Part shown: piece by piece, positions 25,865 through 34,561 of the stretch
Position numbering within the stretch: the first letter of the stretch is position 1
Layout of the letters: each line of letters opens with the position of its first letter
DNA from: Pseudomonadota bacterium
GTDB taxonomy: Bacteria > Pseudomonadota > Alphaproteobacteria > Rhodobacterales > Rhodobacteraceae
Assembly (NCBI GenBank): GCA_020161615.1
Contig: JAIUPD010000009.1
Coordinates: forward strand, 124,001 to 188,000
DNA length: 64,000 nucleotides
Direction: 5' to 3'
Translations under genes and position numbers: made by a program
The notes under the pieces: model-generated
What the model was told of the DNA's origin: nothing
The model's input: only the letters and a program-made list of their open reading frames with translations
The model's database searches: none

Positions 25865-27234
25865 GGGCTCCGTCGCTCCGGCGCCGGCTGGTGGGGCAGC
25901 TGATCGTCCTGTCGGCGGGGCTGGCCATCGCGCTCTATGTCGCGGTTCGGCTGGGGGCGGAACGAGCGTCGGAGGCGACGCTTGACGGGATCCTCGGTGC
26001 CGCCACCTCGACCATTGCCGAGGAATTGCGCAGCGTGGAAGGCGGGGCCGAGCTGGATCTTTCGCCCGGCACCTTCTCGATGCTGGCGGCGATGGGCGAG
26101 GAGCGGATCTTTCACCGCATCGACATCAACGGCCTGCCCGTCACCGGCTATGCCGACCTGCCGCTGCCGCCCCGCGCGCCGACCGCGCTGCAACCCGTCT
26201 TCTACGATGCCGAATACCGCGATGCCGATCTCAGGCTGGTGGCCGTCGCCCGCAGCCTGATGATCGAGAACCGCGCGGCGCCGGTGCTGGTGATCGTGGG
26301 CCAGACGCGCGAGGGGCAGCGGGCCATCGCGCTGGGGCTGGCGAACCGGGCGGCGGCGCTGGGGCTGGCGGTTTTCCTTTTCGCCATCCCGTTCAGCCTG
26401 CTGTCGGCGCGCACCCTCTTGCGCCCCATCGGCCGGCTGGCCGAGGCCGTGGGCCGTCGCGGCGGCCATGATCTCCGCCCGGTGCGCCACCCCGCGCCTG
26501 CCGAACTGGCGCCCTTGGTCGATCAGCTCAACGCCTTCATCGCAAGGCTGCGCCAGACACTCGCCCAGACGGAAACCTTCATCGCCGAGGCCGCGCATCA
26601 CATCCGCACGCCGCTGGCGACGCTGAGGTCCGAGGCCGAGATGGCGCTGAGGCAGGCGGGCGACGAGCCGACCCGCACCCGCCTGCGCGGCATGATCCGG
26701 GCCACCGAGGAATCGGCGCGCTCGGCCAATCAGCTGCTGGACCATGCCACGGTCCTGTTCCGCGCCGACCAGAAGGCGCAGGACCGCGTGGATCTGGGCG
26801 CCATGGCCCGGGCGCTGGCCGACCGGTTCCGGCCCACGGCGGACCTGAAGGATATGGAGATCCGCCTTTCGCTGCCCGAGGAGAGGCTGGAAACCTCGGG
26901 CGATGCGGTGCTGATCGAGGCCGCTTTGCGAAACCTCATCGACAATGCGCTGAAATACTCGCCCGCCGATTCCACGGTGGAGATCAGCCTTGTTGACGAC
27001 CTGGGATACGCCCGGATCGAGGTGACCGACCGCGGCCGGGGCCTGGGCGGCGAGACGCAGGCGGCGCTGGCCCAGCGCTTCCGCCGCGGGCCGAATGTGG
27101 GCGGCGTTGTCGGGTCGGGGCTGGGCCTGACCATCGTCAGCGAGACGGCAACCGCCATGGGGGGCCGCTTCGCCCTGGCCGAGAGAGAGGAGGGCGGCAC
27201 ATGCGCTACGCTCTGGTTTCCGCGCTCGCGCTGA
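25861..27234 (+). CDS. tctE: Sensor histidine kinase, TctE-like
   Basis: The 457 aa inner-membrane kinase has an N-terminal membrane segment, a periplasmic part (about 35-155) and a second segment near 160-185. The HisKA box is FIAEAAHHIRTPLATL with H246 as phosphoacceptor. The N box is LIDNALKYSP, and the G boxes are DRGRGLGG and GSGLGLTIV. It overlaps tctD upstream by 4 bases and the downstream periplasmic binding protein by 34 bases. The signal is probably the transported carboxylate, perhaps presented by that binding protein. Confidence 0.9.
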   Translation: MRAPSLRRRLVGQLIVLSAGLAIALYVAVRLGAERASEATLDGILGAATSTIAEELRSVEGGAELDLSPGTFSMLAAMGEERIFHRIDINGLPVTGYADLPLPPRAPTALQPVFYDAEYRDADLRLVAVARSLMIENRAAPVLVIVGQTREGQRAIALGLANRAAALGLAVFLFAIPFSLLSARTLLRPIGRLAEAVGRRGGHDLRPVRHPAPAELAPLVDQLNAFIARLRQTLAQTETFIAEAAHHIRTPLATLRSEAEMALRQAGDEPTRTRLRGMIRATEESARSANQLLDHATVLFRADQKAQDRVDLGAMARALADRFRPTADLKDMEIRLSLPEERLETSGDAVLIEAALRNLIDNALKYSPADSTVEISLVDDLGYARIEVTDRGRGLGGETQAALAQRFRRGPNVGGVVGSGLGLTIVSETATAMGGRFALAEREEGGTCATLWFPRSR

Positions 27235-28229
27235 TCCTGTCGGTCGCGCAGGCCTGGGGGTTCGAGACCGAGGCCGAGCGTCATTTCGGCCCCGAGGGCG
27301 CACCGCAGATCCGCGTGCTGGCGACGACCGACATCGCCTTTTTCGCCCCCGTGGCCGAGGCCTTTCTGGCCGAGAATCCGGGCCTCGGCATCCAGTACCT
27401 GCAGGCCTCGAGCCAATCGGTCAGCCAGGCGGTCGATGCCGAGGGCGCGGCCTTCGATCTGGTGATCTCCACCGCGATGGACCTGCAGATGAAGCTGGCC
27501 AATGACGGTTTCGCCGGCGCCCTGCCGCCCGATATCGTGCAGCGTCTGCCGGGCTGGGCGCGCTGGCGCGACCGGCTGGTGTCGATCGCGCTGGAACCGG
27601 TGGTTCTGCTGATCGCCGAGGCCGCGCTGAACGGCCAGCCCCCGCCCCGCTCGCGCCGCGACCTGATCGCGCTGCTGCGCGATCACCCCGAGACCTTTGC
27701 CGGGCGCATCGGCACCTATGATCCCAGGATCTCGGGCGCGGGCTATCTGTTCCTGACCCAGGACGCGCGGATGTCCGATTCCATCTGGCGCCTAGCCGAG
27801 GTGATGGGACGGCTCGACGCGCGGCTCTATTGCTGCTCGGGCGAGGTGATTGCGGGGCTGATTTCGGGCGATCTGGTGGTTGGCTACAACGTGCTGGGCA
27901 GCTATGCCGCCGCCAATCTGCCCGAGGGTTCGGGCGTGCTGGTCGTGCCGATGGAGGATTTCACCATCACCCTGCAGCGCACCGCCCTGATCCCGGTCAA
28001 CGCCCCCGACCCCGAAGGCGGCGCGGCGCTGTTGCGCTTCATCCTGTCGGACGCCGGGCAGGACATTCAGGCCCAGGTCACCGGCGGCAGCGTCATGCGC
28101 CCCGAAAGTTTCGCCAGCCAGCCCTGGCTGATGCCGATCCGGCTGGACCCGGGGCTGCTGTCGACGCTCGATTCCATGACGCGGGATCGCTTCCTGGCGG
28201 AATGGACGGCAGCCCTCGATCAGCCGTGA
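27201..28229 (+). CDS. Periplasmic solute-binding protein encoded with the sensor kinase
   Basis: The 342 aa protein has a signal peptide ([20 protein letters not shown]) and a family-1-like (iron/molybdate type) binding fold: [44 protein letters not shown]. The RBS GAGGAGGG lies inside the kinase gene, and the frames overlap by 34 bases. No permease or ATPase gene is adjacent, so it is unlikely to be a transport component. Similar three-gene layouts (regulator, kinase, binding protein) suggest a ligand-sensing accessory for the kinase. The ligand is unknown. Confidence 0.82.
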   Translation: MRYALVSALALILSVAQAWGFETEAERHFGPEGAPQIRVLATTDIAFFAPVAEAFLAENPGLGIQYLQASSQSVSQAVDAEGAAFDLVISTAMDLQMKLANDGFAGALPPDIVQRLPGWARWRDRLVSIALEPVVLLIAEAALNGQPPPRSRRDLIALLRDHPETFAGRIGTYDPRISGAGYLFLTQDARMSDSIWRLAEVMGRLDARLYCCSGEVIAGLISGDLVVGYNVLGSYAAANLPEGSGVLVVPMEDFTITLQRTALIPVNAPDPEGGAALLRFILSDAGQDIQAQVTGGSVMRPESFASQPWLMPIRLDPGLLSTLDSMTRDRFLAEWTAALDQP

Positions 28230-28290
28230 GCGCTGGAAAGCGCCGCGCAGCACCCCATATCTGGCCAGTCATCCCCGAACGGAGGAGCCC

Positions 28291-28728
28291 ATGACCTATT
28301 CCAAGACCAAAGACGCCATCGACCGCCTGACCCCGGAACAATACCGCGTCACCCAGCAGAACGGCACCGAACGGCCCTATTCGAACGAGTTCGACGAGCA
28401 TTTCGAGCCGGGGATCTACGTCGACGTTGTGTCCGGCGAGCCGCTCTTCGGCTCGTCCGCCAAGTATAATTCCGGCTGCGGCTGGCCTGCCTTCACCAAG
28501 CCCATCGTCCCCGCCCATGTGATCGAGAAACGCGACCTCACACATGGCATGATCCGCACCGAGGTCCGCTCGGCCCATGGCGACAGCCATCTGGGCCATG
28601 TCTTCCCTGATGGGCCGCGCGATCAGGGGGGCCTGCGCTATTGCATCAACTCGGCCTCGCTGCGGTTCATCCCCAAGGACCAGATGGAAGCCGAAGGCTA
28701 CGGCGAGTACCTCGATCAAGCGGGCTGA
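28291..28728 (+). CDS. msrB: Peptide-methionine (R)-S-oxide reductase MsrB
   Basis: The 145 aa enzyme has the MsrB signatures [32 protein letters not shown] and the catalytic cysteine in [11 protein letters not shown]. The zinc-binding CxxC pairs of E. coli MsrB are absent ([10 protein letters not shown] replaces the first), so it is the zinc-free type. It repairs oxidised methionine in the cytoplasm. The RBS CGGAGGAG precedes the ATG. msrA is not adjacent. It stands alone between the sensor cluster and the secreted paralogs. Confidence 0.95.
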   Translation: MTYSKTKDAIDRLTPEQYRVTQQNGTERPYSNEFDEHFEPGIYVDVVSGEPLFGSSAKYNSGCGWPAFTKPIVPAHVIEKRDLTHGMIRTEVRSAHGDSHLGHVFPDGPRDQGGLRYCINSASLRFIPKDQMEAEGYGEYLDQAG

Positions 28729-28750
28729 GGGCTGGCGGATCGCGACGGCA

Positions 28751-28777
28751 GGCGCGGGCCGGGGATCGTCCCGCGCC
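28751..28777 (+). terminator. Hairpin after msrB
   Basis: GGCGCGGG (28751-28758) pairs perfectly with CCCGCGCC (28770-28777), 23 bases after the msrB stop. There is no T tract, so termination efficiency is uncertain. Confidence 0.45.
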
Positions 28778-28845
28778 ACCGGTCCGATTCGGGGCTGCAA
28801 TCCGGCGGCCGTGGACGACCAAAGCCCGCGGGCGAGATCGCGTGC

Positions 28846-28999
28846 AATATAGACAAATTCGATGAAATTTGGGCGGGAAATCGGGATGATCTATTGTTCG
28901 ACCGACGATAGGCCGAAATTCCCGCGGACAAGACCATAAATTATTGTGATCACGATTGTCGCTCCCTAGGCTTTGCCGGTCTATTCAGGGAGTGCGATT
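28846..28999. promoter_or_regulatory. AT-rich upstream region with GTGATCAC palindrome
   Basis: The stretch before the first secreted paralog is clearly richer in A and T than its surroundings (for example ATAAATTATTG near 28936). It contains an 8-base perfect palindrome GTGATCAC at 28946-28953 within ATTGTGATCACGATTG. It probably holds the promoter and an operator for the downstream pair. No consensus -35/-10 pair is unambiguous. Confidence 0.4.
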
Positions 29000-29001
29000 T
29001 G

Positions 29002-29481
29002 ATGCGAGAAATCACAAAATTGCTGTCGGCTGGGGCCTTGTTGCTGGGGCTTGCTTCACCGGCCCTCGCGGCCACGGATTTGCGCGGTGGCGGGTTCCTC
29101 ACGGATTTTGTCGGCTGCGAAAGCGCGGGATGGGCCGGCAATGTACCAATCACGTCGCGGTGGCGACCCGCAGGATTGCCGGAAAACCACGCCACGATCA
29201 GCCGCGTCAGTCTGTTCGTCAACAGCGGGGCGCTGAATTACGCTTTTGAGTTCCAGCCTGGTGAGTATCCCGAAATCGGCGAATGGTTCTCGGTATTTGC
29301 GACAACGGTCTTCGCAGGGGCCGGCAATCCCCCGGACGTTCAGGTAAGGATCCTTGAGACCTCGCCGATCGAGCAGATCGCGGGCGGTGCCACGACACTT
29401 TTCGTGGCCTTTGAACTGCAGAATTTCGACGGTACGCCAGGGTGCAACGCCCGCGGTCGTGTCGCGCTGGCTGTGCAATGA
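29002..29481 (+). CDS. Secreted protein of unknown family, paralog 1
   Basis: The 159 aa protein has a signal peptide (LLSAGALLLGLASPALAA). The mature start TDLRGGGFLTDFVGCESAGW matches its neighbour's QDFRGGGSISEFTNCEEQGW. Two cysteines, C39 and C148, are placed like those of the next protein, the last exactly 12 residues from the C terminus, suggesting one disulfide joining the ends of a beta-rich domain. ATG 29002 is preferred (AGGGAG upstream) over TTG 28999. Base composition seems lower in GC than flanking genes. I do not recognise the family; function unknown. Confidence 0.8.
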   Translation: MREITKLLSAGALLLGLASPALAATDLRGGGFLTDFVGCESAGWAGNVPITSRWRPAGLPENHATISRVSLFVNSGALNYAFEFQPGEYPEIGEWFSVFATTVFAGAGNPPDVQVRILETSPIEQIAGGATTLFVAFELQNFDGTPGCNARGRVALAVQ

Positions 29482-29501
29482 CCCGGATCGGAGGGAAACC
29501 C

Positions 29502-29984
29502 ATGACGCTCTTTTCCAGGACCCGCCTGATGATTGCCGGGCTTATCGCCGCAGCCAGCCTGTCGCTTGCCCCTGCCGCCCTGGCGCAGGATTTCCGTGGC
29601 GGCGGCTCCATCTCGGAATTCACCAATTGCGAGGAGCAGGGCTGGAGCGGCCCGCAGATGATCCGTGCCCGAATGCGGCTGGCCGCGACGGCCAGCAACG
29701 GCATGAACGCGCTGTCGCTGTTTCTGACCGACGGCACGGTGACGCTGACCATCCCCGACCCGCTGGCGCCCGGAGGAACCTGGCGGCGGATCTGGGGCGG
29801 CGCGGTCTGGGACGAGCCGGGCGGCTGGGATCCCCGGCCCCGCGTGCGCATCCGCAACGTCTTTGTGATCGGCGGCGCCACCCCGGCCGAGGCCGAGGAT
29901 CTGCTGATCCGCCTGCGGGTGCGCGGCTTCAACTGGATGCCCTATTGCGAGGCGACGGTCGTTCTGGCGTTGACCCGCAACTGA
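29502..29984 (+). CDS. Secreted protein of unknown family, paralog 2
   Basis: The 160 aa protein has a signal peptide (MIAGLIAAASLSLAPAALAQ) and the shared mature start DFRGGGSISEFTNCEEQGW. Cysteines are C43 and C149, and the C-terminal part ends CEATVVLALTRN, comparable to CNARGRVALAVQ in paralog 1. ATG 29502 has GGAGGG upstream and lies 20 bases after the first gene, so the two are co-transcribed and arose by tandem duplication. Divergence between them is large outside the two anchor regions. A strong terminator follows. Function unknown, probably periplasmic or secreted. Confidence 0.8.
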   Translation: MTLFSRTRLMIAGLIAAASLSLAPAALAQDFRGGGSISEFTNCEEQGWSGPQMIRARMRLAATASNGMNALSLFLTDGTVTLTIPDPLAPGGTWRRIWGGAVWDEPGGWDPRPRVRIRNVFVIGGATPAEAEDLLIRLRVRGFNWMPYCEATVVLALTRN

Positions 29985-30011
29985 CCGCTCGCCACCACGC
30001 AAGACCGAGAG

Positions 30012-30035
30012 CGGCCGGGGAAACCCGGCCGTTTT
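30012..30035 (+). terminator. Intrinsic terminator after secreted pair
   Basis: CGGCCGGG, loop GAAA and CCCGGCCG form a perfect 8-bp stem, followed by TTTT (30032-30035). This is the clearest intrinsic terminator in the window. It ends the two-gene secreted-paralog transcript and insulates the decarboxylase. Confidence 0.85.
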
Positions 30036-30080
30036 GCCGTTGTGGCAGGTCGGGCGGCGCAGCCCCTTCCAAGCGCGGCC

Positions 30081-30109
30081 TTGACGGGGAGGCCCCTGCA
30101 CTAGACTAA
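30081..30109 (+). promoter_or_regulatory. Candidate sigma-70 promoter of the decarboxylase
   Basis: TTGACG (30081-30086) is followed after 15 bases by TAGACT or after 17 bases by GACTAA. The position, about 35-60 bases before the ATG at 30144, suits a housekeeping promoter. Only the -35 match is strong. Confidence 0.4.
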
Positions 30110-30143
30110 GCGGCAAAGGCGATTCCGATCGAAAGGAAGATCG

Positions 30144-32435
30144 ATGAAATTCCGGTTCCCCATCATCATCATCGACGAGGATTTCCGTTCGGAGAACACC
30201 TCGGGCCTGGGCATCCGGGCGCTGGCCCACGCCATAGAGGCCGAAGGTTTCGAAGTGCTGGGCGTCACCAGCTACGGCGATCTGAGCCAGTTCGCGCAGC
30301 AGCAAAGCCGCGCCTCGGCCTTCGTGCTGTCCATCGACGACGAGGAATTCACCCCGGGCCCGGAACTGGACCCGGTGGTGCAGAAACTGCGCGACTTCAT
30401 CGAGGAGGTGCGCTGGAAGAACGCCGATGTGCCGATCTTCCTGCACGGCGAGACCAAGACCTCGCGCCACCTGCCCAACGACATCCTGCGCGAATTGCAC
30501 GGCTTCATCCATATGTTCGAGGATACGCCGGATTTCGTCGCCAAGCACATCATCCGCGAGGCGAAATCCTATCTGGAAGGGATCCAGCCGCCCTTCTTCA
30601 AGGCGCTTCTGGATTATGCCGAGGACGGCTCCTATTCCTGGCATTGCCCCGGCCATTCCGGCGGCGTGGCCTTCCTGAAATCACCCATCGGGCAGATGTA
30701 TCACCAGTTCTACGGTGAAAACATGCTGCGCGCCGATGTCTGCAACGCGGTCGAGGAACTGGGCCAATTGCTGGACCATAACGGCGCCATCGGGGCATCG
30801 GAAAGAAACGCGGCGCGGATCTTCAATTCCGACCATTGCTTCTTTGTGACGAACGGCACCTCGACCTCGAACAAGATGGTCTGGCACCATACGGTCGCGC
30901 CGGGGGATGTGGTCGTGGTGGACCGCAATTGCCACAAGTCGATCCTGCATTCGATCATCATGACCGGCGCCATTCCGGTCTTCATGCGCCCGACCCGCAA
31001 CCATTACGGCATCATCGGCCCCATCCCGCGCAGCGAGTTCGAGCCCGAGGCGATCAAGGCCAAGATCCGCGCCAATCCGCTGCTGGAAGGGGTTGATCCC
31101 GAAACCGTCAAGCCGCGCATCATGACCCTGACGCAATCGACCTATGACGGGGTTCTGTACAATACCGAGGTCATCAAACAGGCGCTGGACGGCTATGTCG
31201 ACAATCTGCATTTCGACGAGGCCTGGCTGCCGCATGCGGCCTTCCACCCGTTCTATGGCACCTATCACGCCATGGGTCGCAAGCGCGAACGCACCAAGCA
31301 TTCGGTGACCTATTCGACGCAATCCATCCACAAGCTGCTGGCCGGGATTTCGCAGGCCAGCCATGTGCTGGTGCAGGACAGCCAGGAGGTGAAGCTGGAC
31401 CGTCACCTCTTCAACGAATCCTATCTGATGCACACCTCGACCAGCCCGCAATATTCGATCATCGCCTCCTGCGACGTGGCGGCGGCGATGATGGAGCCCC
31501 CGGGCGGGACCGCGCTGGTCGAGGAATCGATTCTGGAATCGCTCGATTTCCGCCGGGCGATGCGCAAGGTCGACGGCGAGTTCGGCAACGATTGGTGGTT
31601 CCAGGTCTGGGGCCCCGACGCGCTGGAAGAGGAAGGGATCGGCCGCAACAAGGATTGGGTCCTGCGCCGCACCGATGAGGACGGCGTGCAGCTGGCGGAT
31701 GGCGAGGACAGCTGGCACGGCTTCGGCGCCATGGCCCCCGGCTTCAACATGCTGGACCCGATCAAGGCGACGATCATCACCCCCGGTCTGGGCATCGACG
31801 GCCGGTTCGAGGACACGGGGATCCCGGCCTCCATCGTCTCGAAGTACCTCGCCGAGCACGGCGTGGTGGTCGAGAAGACCGGGCTCTATTCCTTCTTCAT
31901 CATGTTCACCATCGGCATCACCAAGGGCCGCTGGAACACGCTTCTGGCCGCGCTCCAGCAGTTCAAGGACGATTACGACCGCAACCAGCCGCTGTGGCGC
32001 GTGATGCCCGAGTTCAGCGCCAAGCAGCCGCGCTATGAACAGATGGGCCTGCGCGACCTCAGCCAGCACGTCCATACGCTTTATGCGAAATACGACGTGG
32101 CGCGGCTTTCGACCGAGATCTACCTGACCGACCACCACCCCGCGATGACGCCGACCGAGGCGTTTTCCTGCATCGCCCGGCGCAAGACCCAGCGCGTTCC
32201 GATCGACGAGCTGGAAGGGCGGATCACCACCAGCCTGGTGACCCCCTATCCGCCGGGCATCCCGCTGCTGATCCCGGGCGAGGTGTTCAACGGCAAGATC
32301 GTCGATTACCTGCGTTTCAACCGCGAATTCGCCCGCGAATGCCCGGGGTTCGAGACGGATATCCACGGTCTGGTGCAAGAGGTCGGGCAGGACGGCAGGA
32401 TGCATTACTTCGCCGATTGCGTGGCCGAGGAATAA
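30144..32435 (+). CDS. Orn/Lys/Arg decarboxylase family protein (arginine decarboxylase-like)
   Basis: The 763 aa enzyme has the domain order of inducible basic amino acid decarboxylases: an N-terminal receiver-like wing domain (about 1-130), a PLP core with the lysine in STQSIHKLLAG (K397) and SYSWHCPGHSGG as substrate/PLP contacts, and a C-terminal domain. It makes agmatine, putrescine or cadaverine from arginine, ornithine or lysine; the substrate cannot be fixed from motifs. AdiA/SpeF-type enzymes have a similar length. The RBS GGAAG precedes the ATG. It is monocistronic, and polyamine-degrading enzymes are encoded elsewhere in the window (7-10 kb). Confidence 0.88.
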   Translation: MKFRFPIIIIDEDFRSENTSGLGIRALAHAIEAEGFEVLGVTSYGDLSQFAQQQSRASAFVLSIDDEEFTPGPELDPVVQKLRDFIEEVRWKNADVPIFLHGETKTSRHLPNDILRELHGFIHMFEDTPDFVAKHIIREAKSYLEGIQPPFFKALLDYAEDGSYSWHCPGHSGGVAFLKSPIGQMYHQFYGENMLRADVCNAVEELGQLLDHNGAIGASERNAARIFNSDHCFFVTNGTSTSNKMVWHHTVAPGDVVVVDRNCHKSILHSIIMTGAIPVFMRPTRNHYGIIGPIPRSEFEPEAIKAKIRANPLLEGVDPETVKPRIMTLTQSTYDGVLYNTEVIKQALDGYVDNLHFDEAWLPHAAFHPFYGTYHAMGRKRERTKHSVTYSTQSIHKLLAGISQASHVLVQDSQEVKLDRHLFNESYLMHTSTSPQYSIIASCDVAAAMMEPPGGTALVEESILESLDFRRAMRKVDGEFGNDWWFQVWGPDALEEEGIGRNKDWVLRRTDEDGVQLADGEDSWHGFGAMAPGFNMLDPIKATIITPGLGIDGRFEDTGIPASIVSKYLAEHGVVVEKTGLYSFFIMFTIGITKGRWNTLLAALQQFKDDYDRNQPLWRVMPEFSAKQPRYEQMGLRDLSQHVHTLYAKYDVARLSTEIYLTDHHPAMTPTEAFSCIARRKTQRVPIDELEGRITTSLVTPYPPGIPLLIPGEVFNGKIVDYLRFNREFARECPGFETDIHGLVQEVGQDGRMHYFADCVAEE

Positions 32436-32455
32436 ACCCCTCACGCCATCGTCAG

Positions 32456-32487
32456 GGGCCGCCCCTCCCCTCGTCGGGCGGGGGGCC
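32456..32487 (+). terminator. Imperfect GC-rich terminator after decarboxylase
   Basis: GGCC (32457-32460) with CCCC (32462-32465) can pair with GGGG-GGCC (32480-32487) around a single bulge, followed by TTAAG. It is imperfect, but it is placed directly after the decarboxylase and before the response regulator. Confidence 0.4.
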
Positions 32488-32536
32488 TTAAGACGGGCGC
32501 AAGGTGCCGGGTCCAGACCGGTGCCGGAGGTTGCCC

Positions 32537-33223
32537 ATGCGCATTCTGGTCATCGAAGACGACCCGGTCCTGGCCAATGGCCTCAGCGTCGGGCTCAGGC
32601 TCGCGGGGTTCTCGCCCGAGGCACTCGGCTGTCTGGCCGATGCCCGGGCGGCGCTGGCCGCAGATGACGGGACCTTCGGCGCCGTGGTGCTGGACATCGG
32701 CCTGCCGGATGGCGAAGGAACCGCGCTGCTGGCGCAGATGCGTGACGCGGGCGACCGGCGGCCGGTCCTGCTGCTCAGCGCCCGCGACCGGGTGGCGGAC
32801 CGGATCGCCGGGCTCGACCTCGGGGCCGACGATTACCTGGGCAAACCCTTCGATCTGGACGAACTCGCCGCCCGCCTGCGCGCCCTCCTGCGCCGCAACG
32901 AAGGGCGGGCGCGGCCATTCCTCGAATGGAACGGGCTGATCGCCCGGCTGGACACGATGACCGGCGAGTATCGCGGCACGCCGGTGAAGTTCTCGCCCCG
33001 TGAATTCGCGCTGCTGCACCATCTGATGGAACGCCCGGGCGCGATCCGGTCGAAGGCCGAACTGGAAGAACGGCTCTATGGCTGGAATGAAGAGGTCGAA
33101 AGCAACACGGTCGAGGTGCATGTCCACAAGCTGCGCGCCAAGCTGGGCGCGGCGTTCATCGAAACGGTGCGCGGCATGGGCTACCGGCTGGCAGCCGAGA
33201 GCACGGTCGGGGGCGCGGGCTGA
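32537..33223 (+). CDS. OmpR-family response regulator (PmrA/QseB-like)
   Basis: The 228 aa protein has receiver residues EDD (7-9), phosphoacceptor D53 in VVLDIGLPDGEG and K in YLGKPFDLDELAARL, followed by a winged helix (FSPREFALLHHLME, SNTVEVHVHKLRAKLG, RGMGYRL). ATG 32537 has CCGGAGG upstream; an ATG at 32504 would add eleven extra residues. Overlap with the kinase is TGATG. The subgroup resembles PmrA/QseB. A CTTAAG half-site lies about 50 bases upstream, and a fuller CTTA-type box precedes the convergent envelope operon. Confidence 0.9.
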   Translation: MRILVIEDDPVLANGLSVGLRLAGFSPEALGCLADARAALAADDGTFGAVVLDIGLPDGEGTALLAQMRDAGDRRPVLLLSARDRVADRIAGLDLGADDYLGKPFDLDELAARLRALLRRNEGRARPFLEWNGLIARLDTMTGEYRGTPVKFSPREFALLHHLMERPGAIRSKAELEERLYGWNEEVESNTVEVHVHKLRAKLGAAFIETVRGMGYRLAAESTVGGAG

Positions 33224-34560
33224 TGTCGATCCGCCTGCGGCTGATCCTGACGCTGACGCTGGCCACGCTCGCCGTCTGGCTGTCGGCCGTGGTCTGGATC
33301 GAGCATTCGACCCGCGCCCAGGTCGAACAGGTGCTGGATTCGCGGCTGGCCGAGGCGGCGCGGATGGTCTCGTCGCTGCTGTCCGATCACCGCATCGCCC
33401 TGACCTACCCTGGCGCGCTGATCCCCGCCGACGAGCATGACGGCTACCTGAGGCACTTGTCCTGCCAGATCTGGTCCGAAGCCGGTGTGCTGGTCGGCCA
33501 GTCCAGCGGCGCGCCCGAGGGCCCGCTGACCGAGGTCCCGGTCGAGGGCTATTCCACCTCGGTGATCGAGGGTGAGGATTGGCGGGTCTTCACCGTGGTG
33601 AACGCCGACCTCGGCCTGCGCATCATGGTCGGCGACAGCATCGCCGTGCGCGAGGGGCTGGTCTTCGACGTGATCTGCGGCTTGCTCCTGCCTGCGGCAG
33701 TGATCCTGCCGCTTCTGGTTGTTGCGCTCTGGATCGGCGTGTCGCGGGGGCTGCGCCCGCTCGACCGGCTGACCGAGGCGCTGCGCCTGCGCTCGCCGCT
33801 GGACATGTCGCCCCTGCCGCTGGCACCCGCGCCGCCGGAACTCAGGCCGGTGCATCAGGCACTGGACGGGCTCTTCGCCCGGGTCCGGCAGGCCCGCGCC
33901 CATGAGCGCGATTTCACCGCCTTCGCCGCGCATGAGTTGAAGACGCCGCTTGCCGGGCTGAAGACCCAGGCGCAGATCGCCCGCCGCGCCCCGGACGAGG
34001 CGACACGGCAGGCGGCGCTGGCCGAGATCGAGGCCTCGGTCGCGCGGTCGGACCGGCTGGTGCGGCAATTGCTGGACCTGAGCGCGCTGGAATCGGGCGA
34101 GGCCGCACCGCAGGCCGTCGCGCTGGAGGCGATTCTGGGCGAGGTGCAACACGATCTGGCGCCACTGGCCGCGAAACAGGGCGTGGCTCTGGCCGTTGCC
34201 GGGGGCGAAGCGGCAAGGCTGCCCCTGCCGCGCGTCCTGCTCTACACGCTGTTGCGCAACGTGGCGGAGAACGCGATCCTCGCCAGCCCCGCGGGCAGCG
34301 CCGTGCGGCTGGCGGCCCGCTGCGCGCCCGGGTGCTGCGTGATCGAAGTGAGGGACCAGGGCCCCGGCATCCCGGAGGCGATCCGCGCCCGCGTCACCGA
34401 GCGCTTCCTGCGCGGCCCGGGCGCGCCCGTCGGCGGCAGCGGCCTCGGCCTCGCCATCGCCGCCGCAGCGGCCGAACGGCTGGGCGCCGGGCTCGACTTT
34501 CCGCCCTGCGGGCCGGAGGGCGGGCAGGTGGTGCGGCTGGTGTTGCCACGCCCGGGTTAG
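33223..34560 (+). CDS. Sensor histidine kinase (QseC/PmrB-like)
   Basis: The 445 aa membrane kinase has a first TM near residues 5-25, a periplasmic domain about 30-145 and a second TM near 150-175. HisKA is FAAHELKTPLAGLKTQAQIA with H237. The N box is VAENAILASP, and the G boxes are DQGPGIP and GSGLGLAIA. The periplasmic part belongs to the 2CSK_N-like group. It ends one base before the convergent DsbA-like gene. The signal is unknown; cationic or redox stress of the envelope is plausible from the neighbours. Confidence 0.9.
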   Translation: MSIRLRLILTLTLATLAVWLSAVVWIEHSTRAQVEQVLDSRLAEAARMVSSLLSDHRIALTYPGALIPADEHDGYLRHLSCQIWSEAGVLVGQSSGAPEGPLTEVPVEGYSTSVIEGEDWRVFTVVNADLGLRIMVGDSIAVREGLVFDVICGLLLPAAVILPLLVVALWIGVSRGLRPLDRLTEALRLRSPLDMSPLPLAPAPPELRPVHQALDGLFARVRQARAHERDFTAFAAHELKTPLAGLKTQAQIARRAPDEATRQAALAEIEASVARSDRLVRQLLDLSALESGEAAPQAVALEAILGEVQHDLAPLAAKQGVALAVAGGEAARLPLPRVLLYTLLRNVAENAILASPAGSAVRLAARCAPGCCVIEVRDQGPGIPEAIRARVTERFLRGPGAPVGGSGLGLAIAAAAAERLGAGLDFPPCGPEGGQVVRLVLPRPG

Positions 34561-34561
34561 T

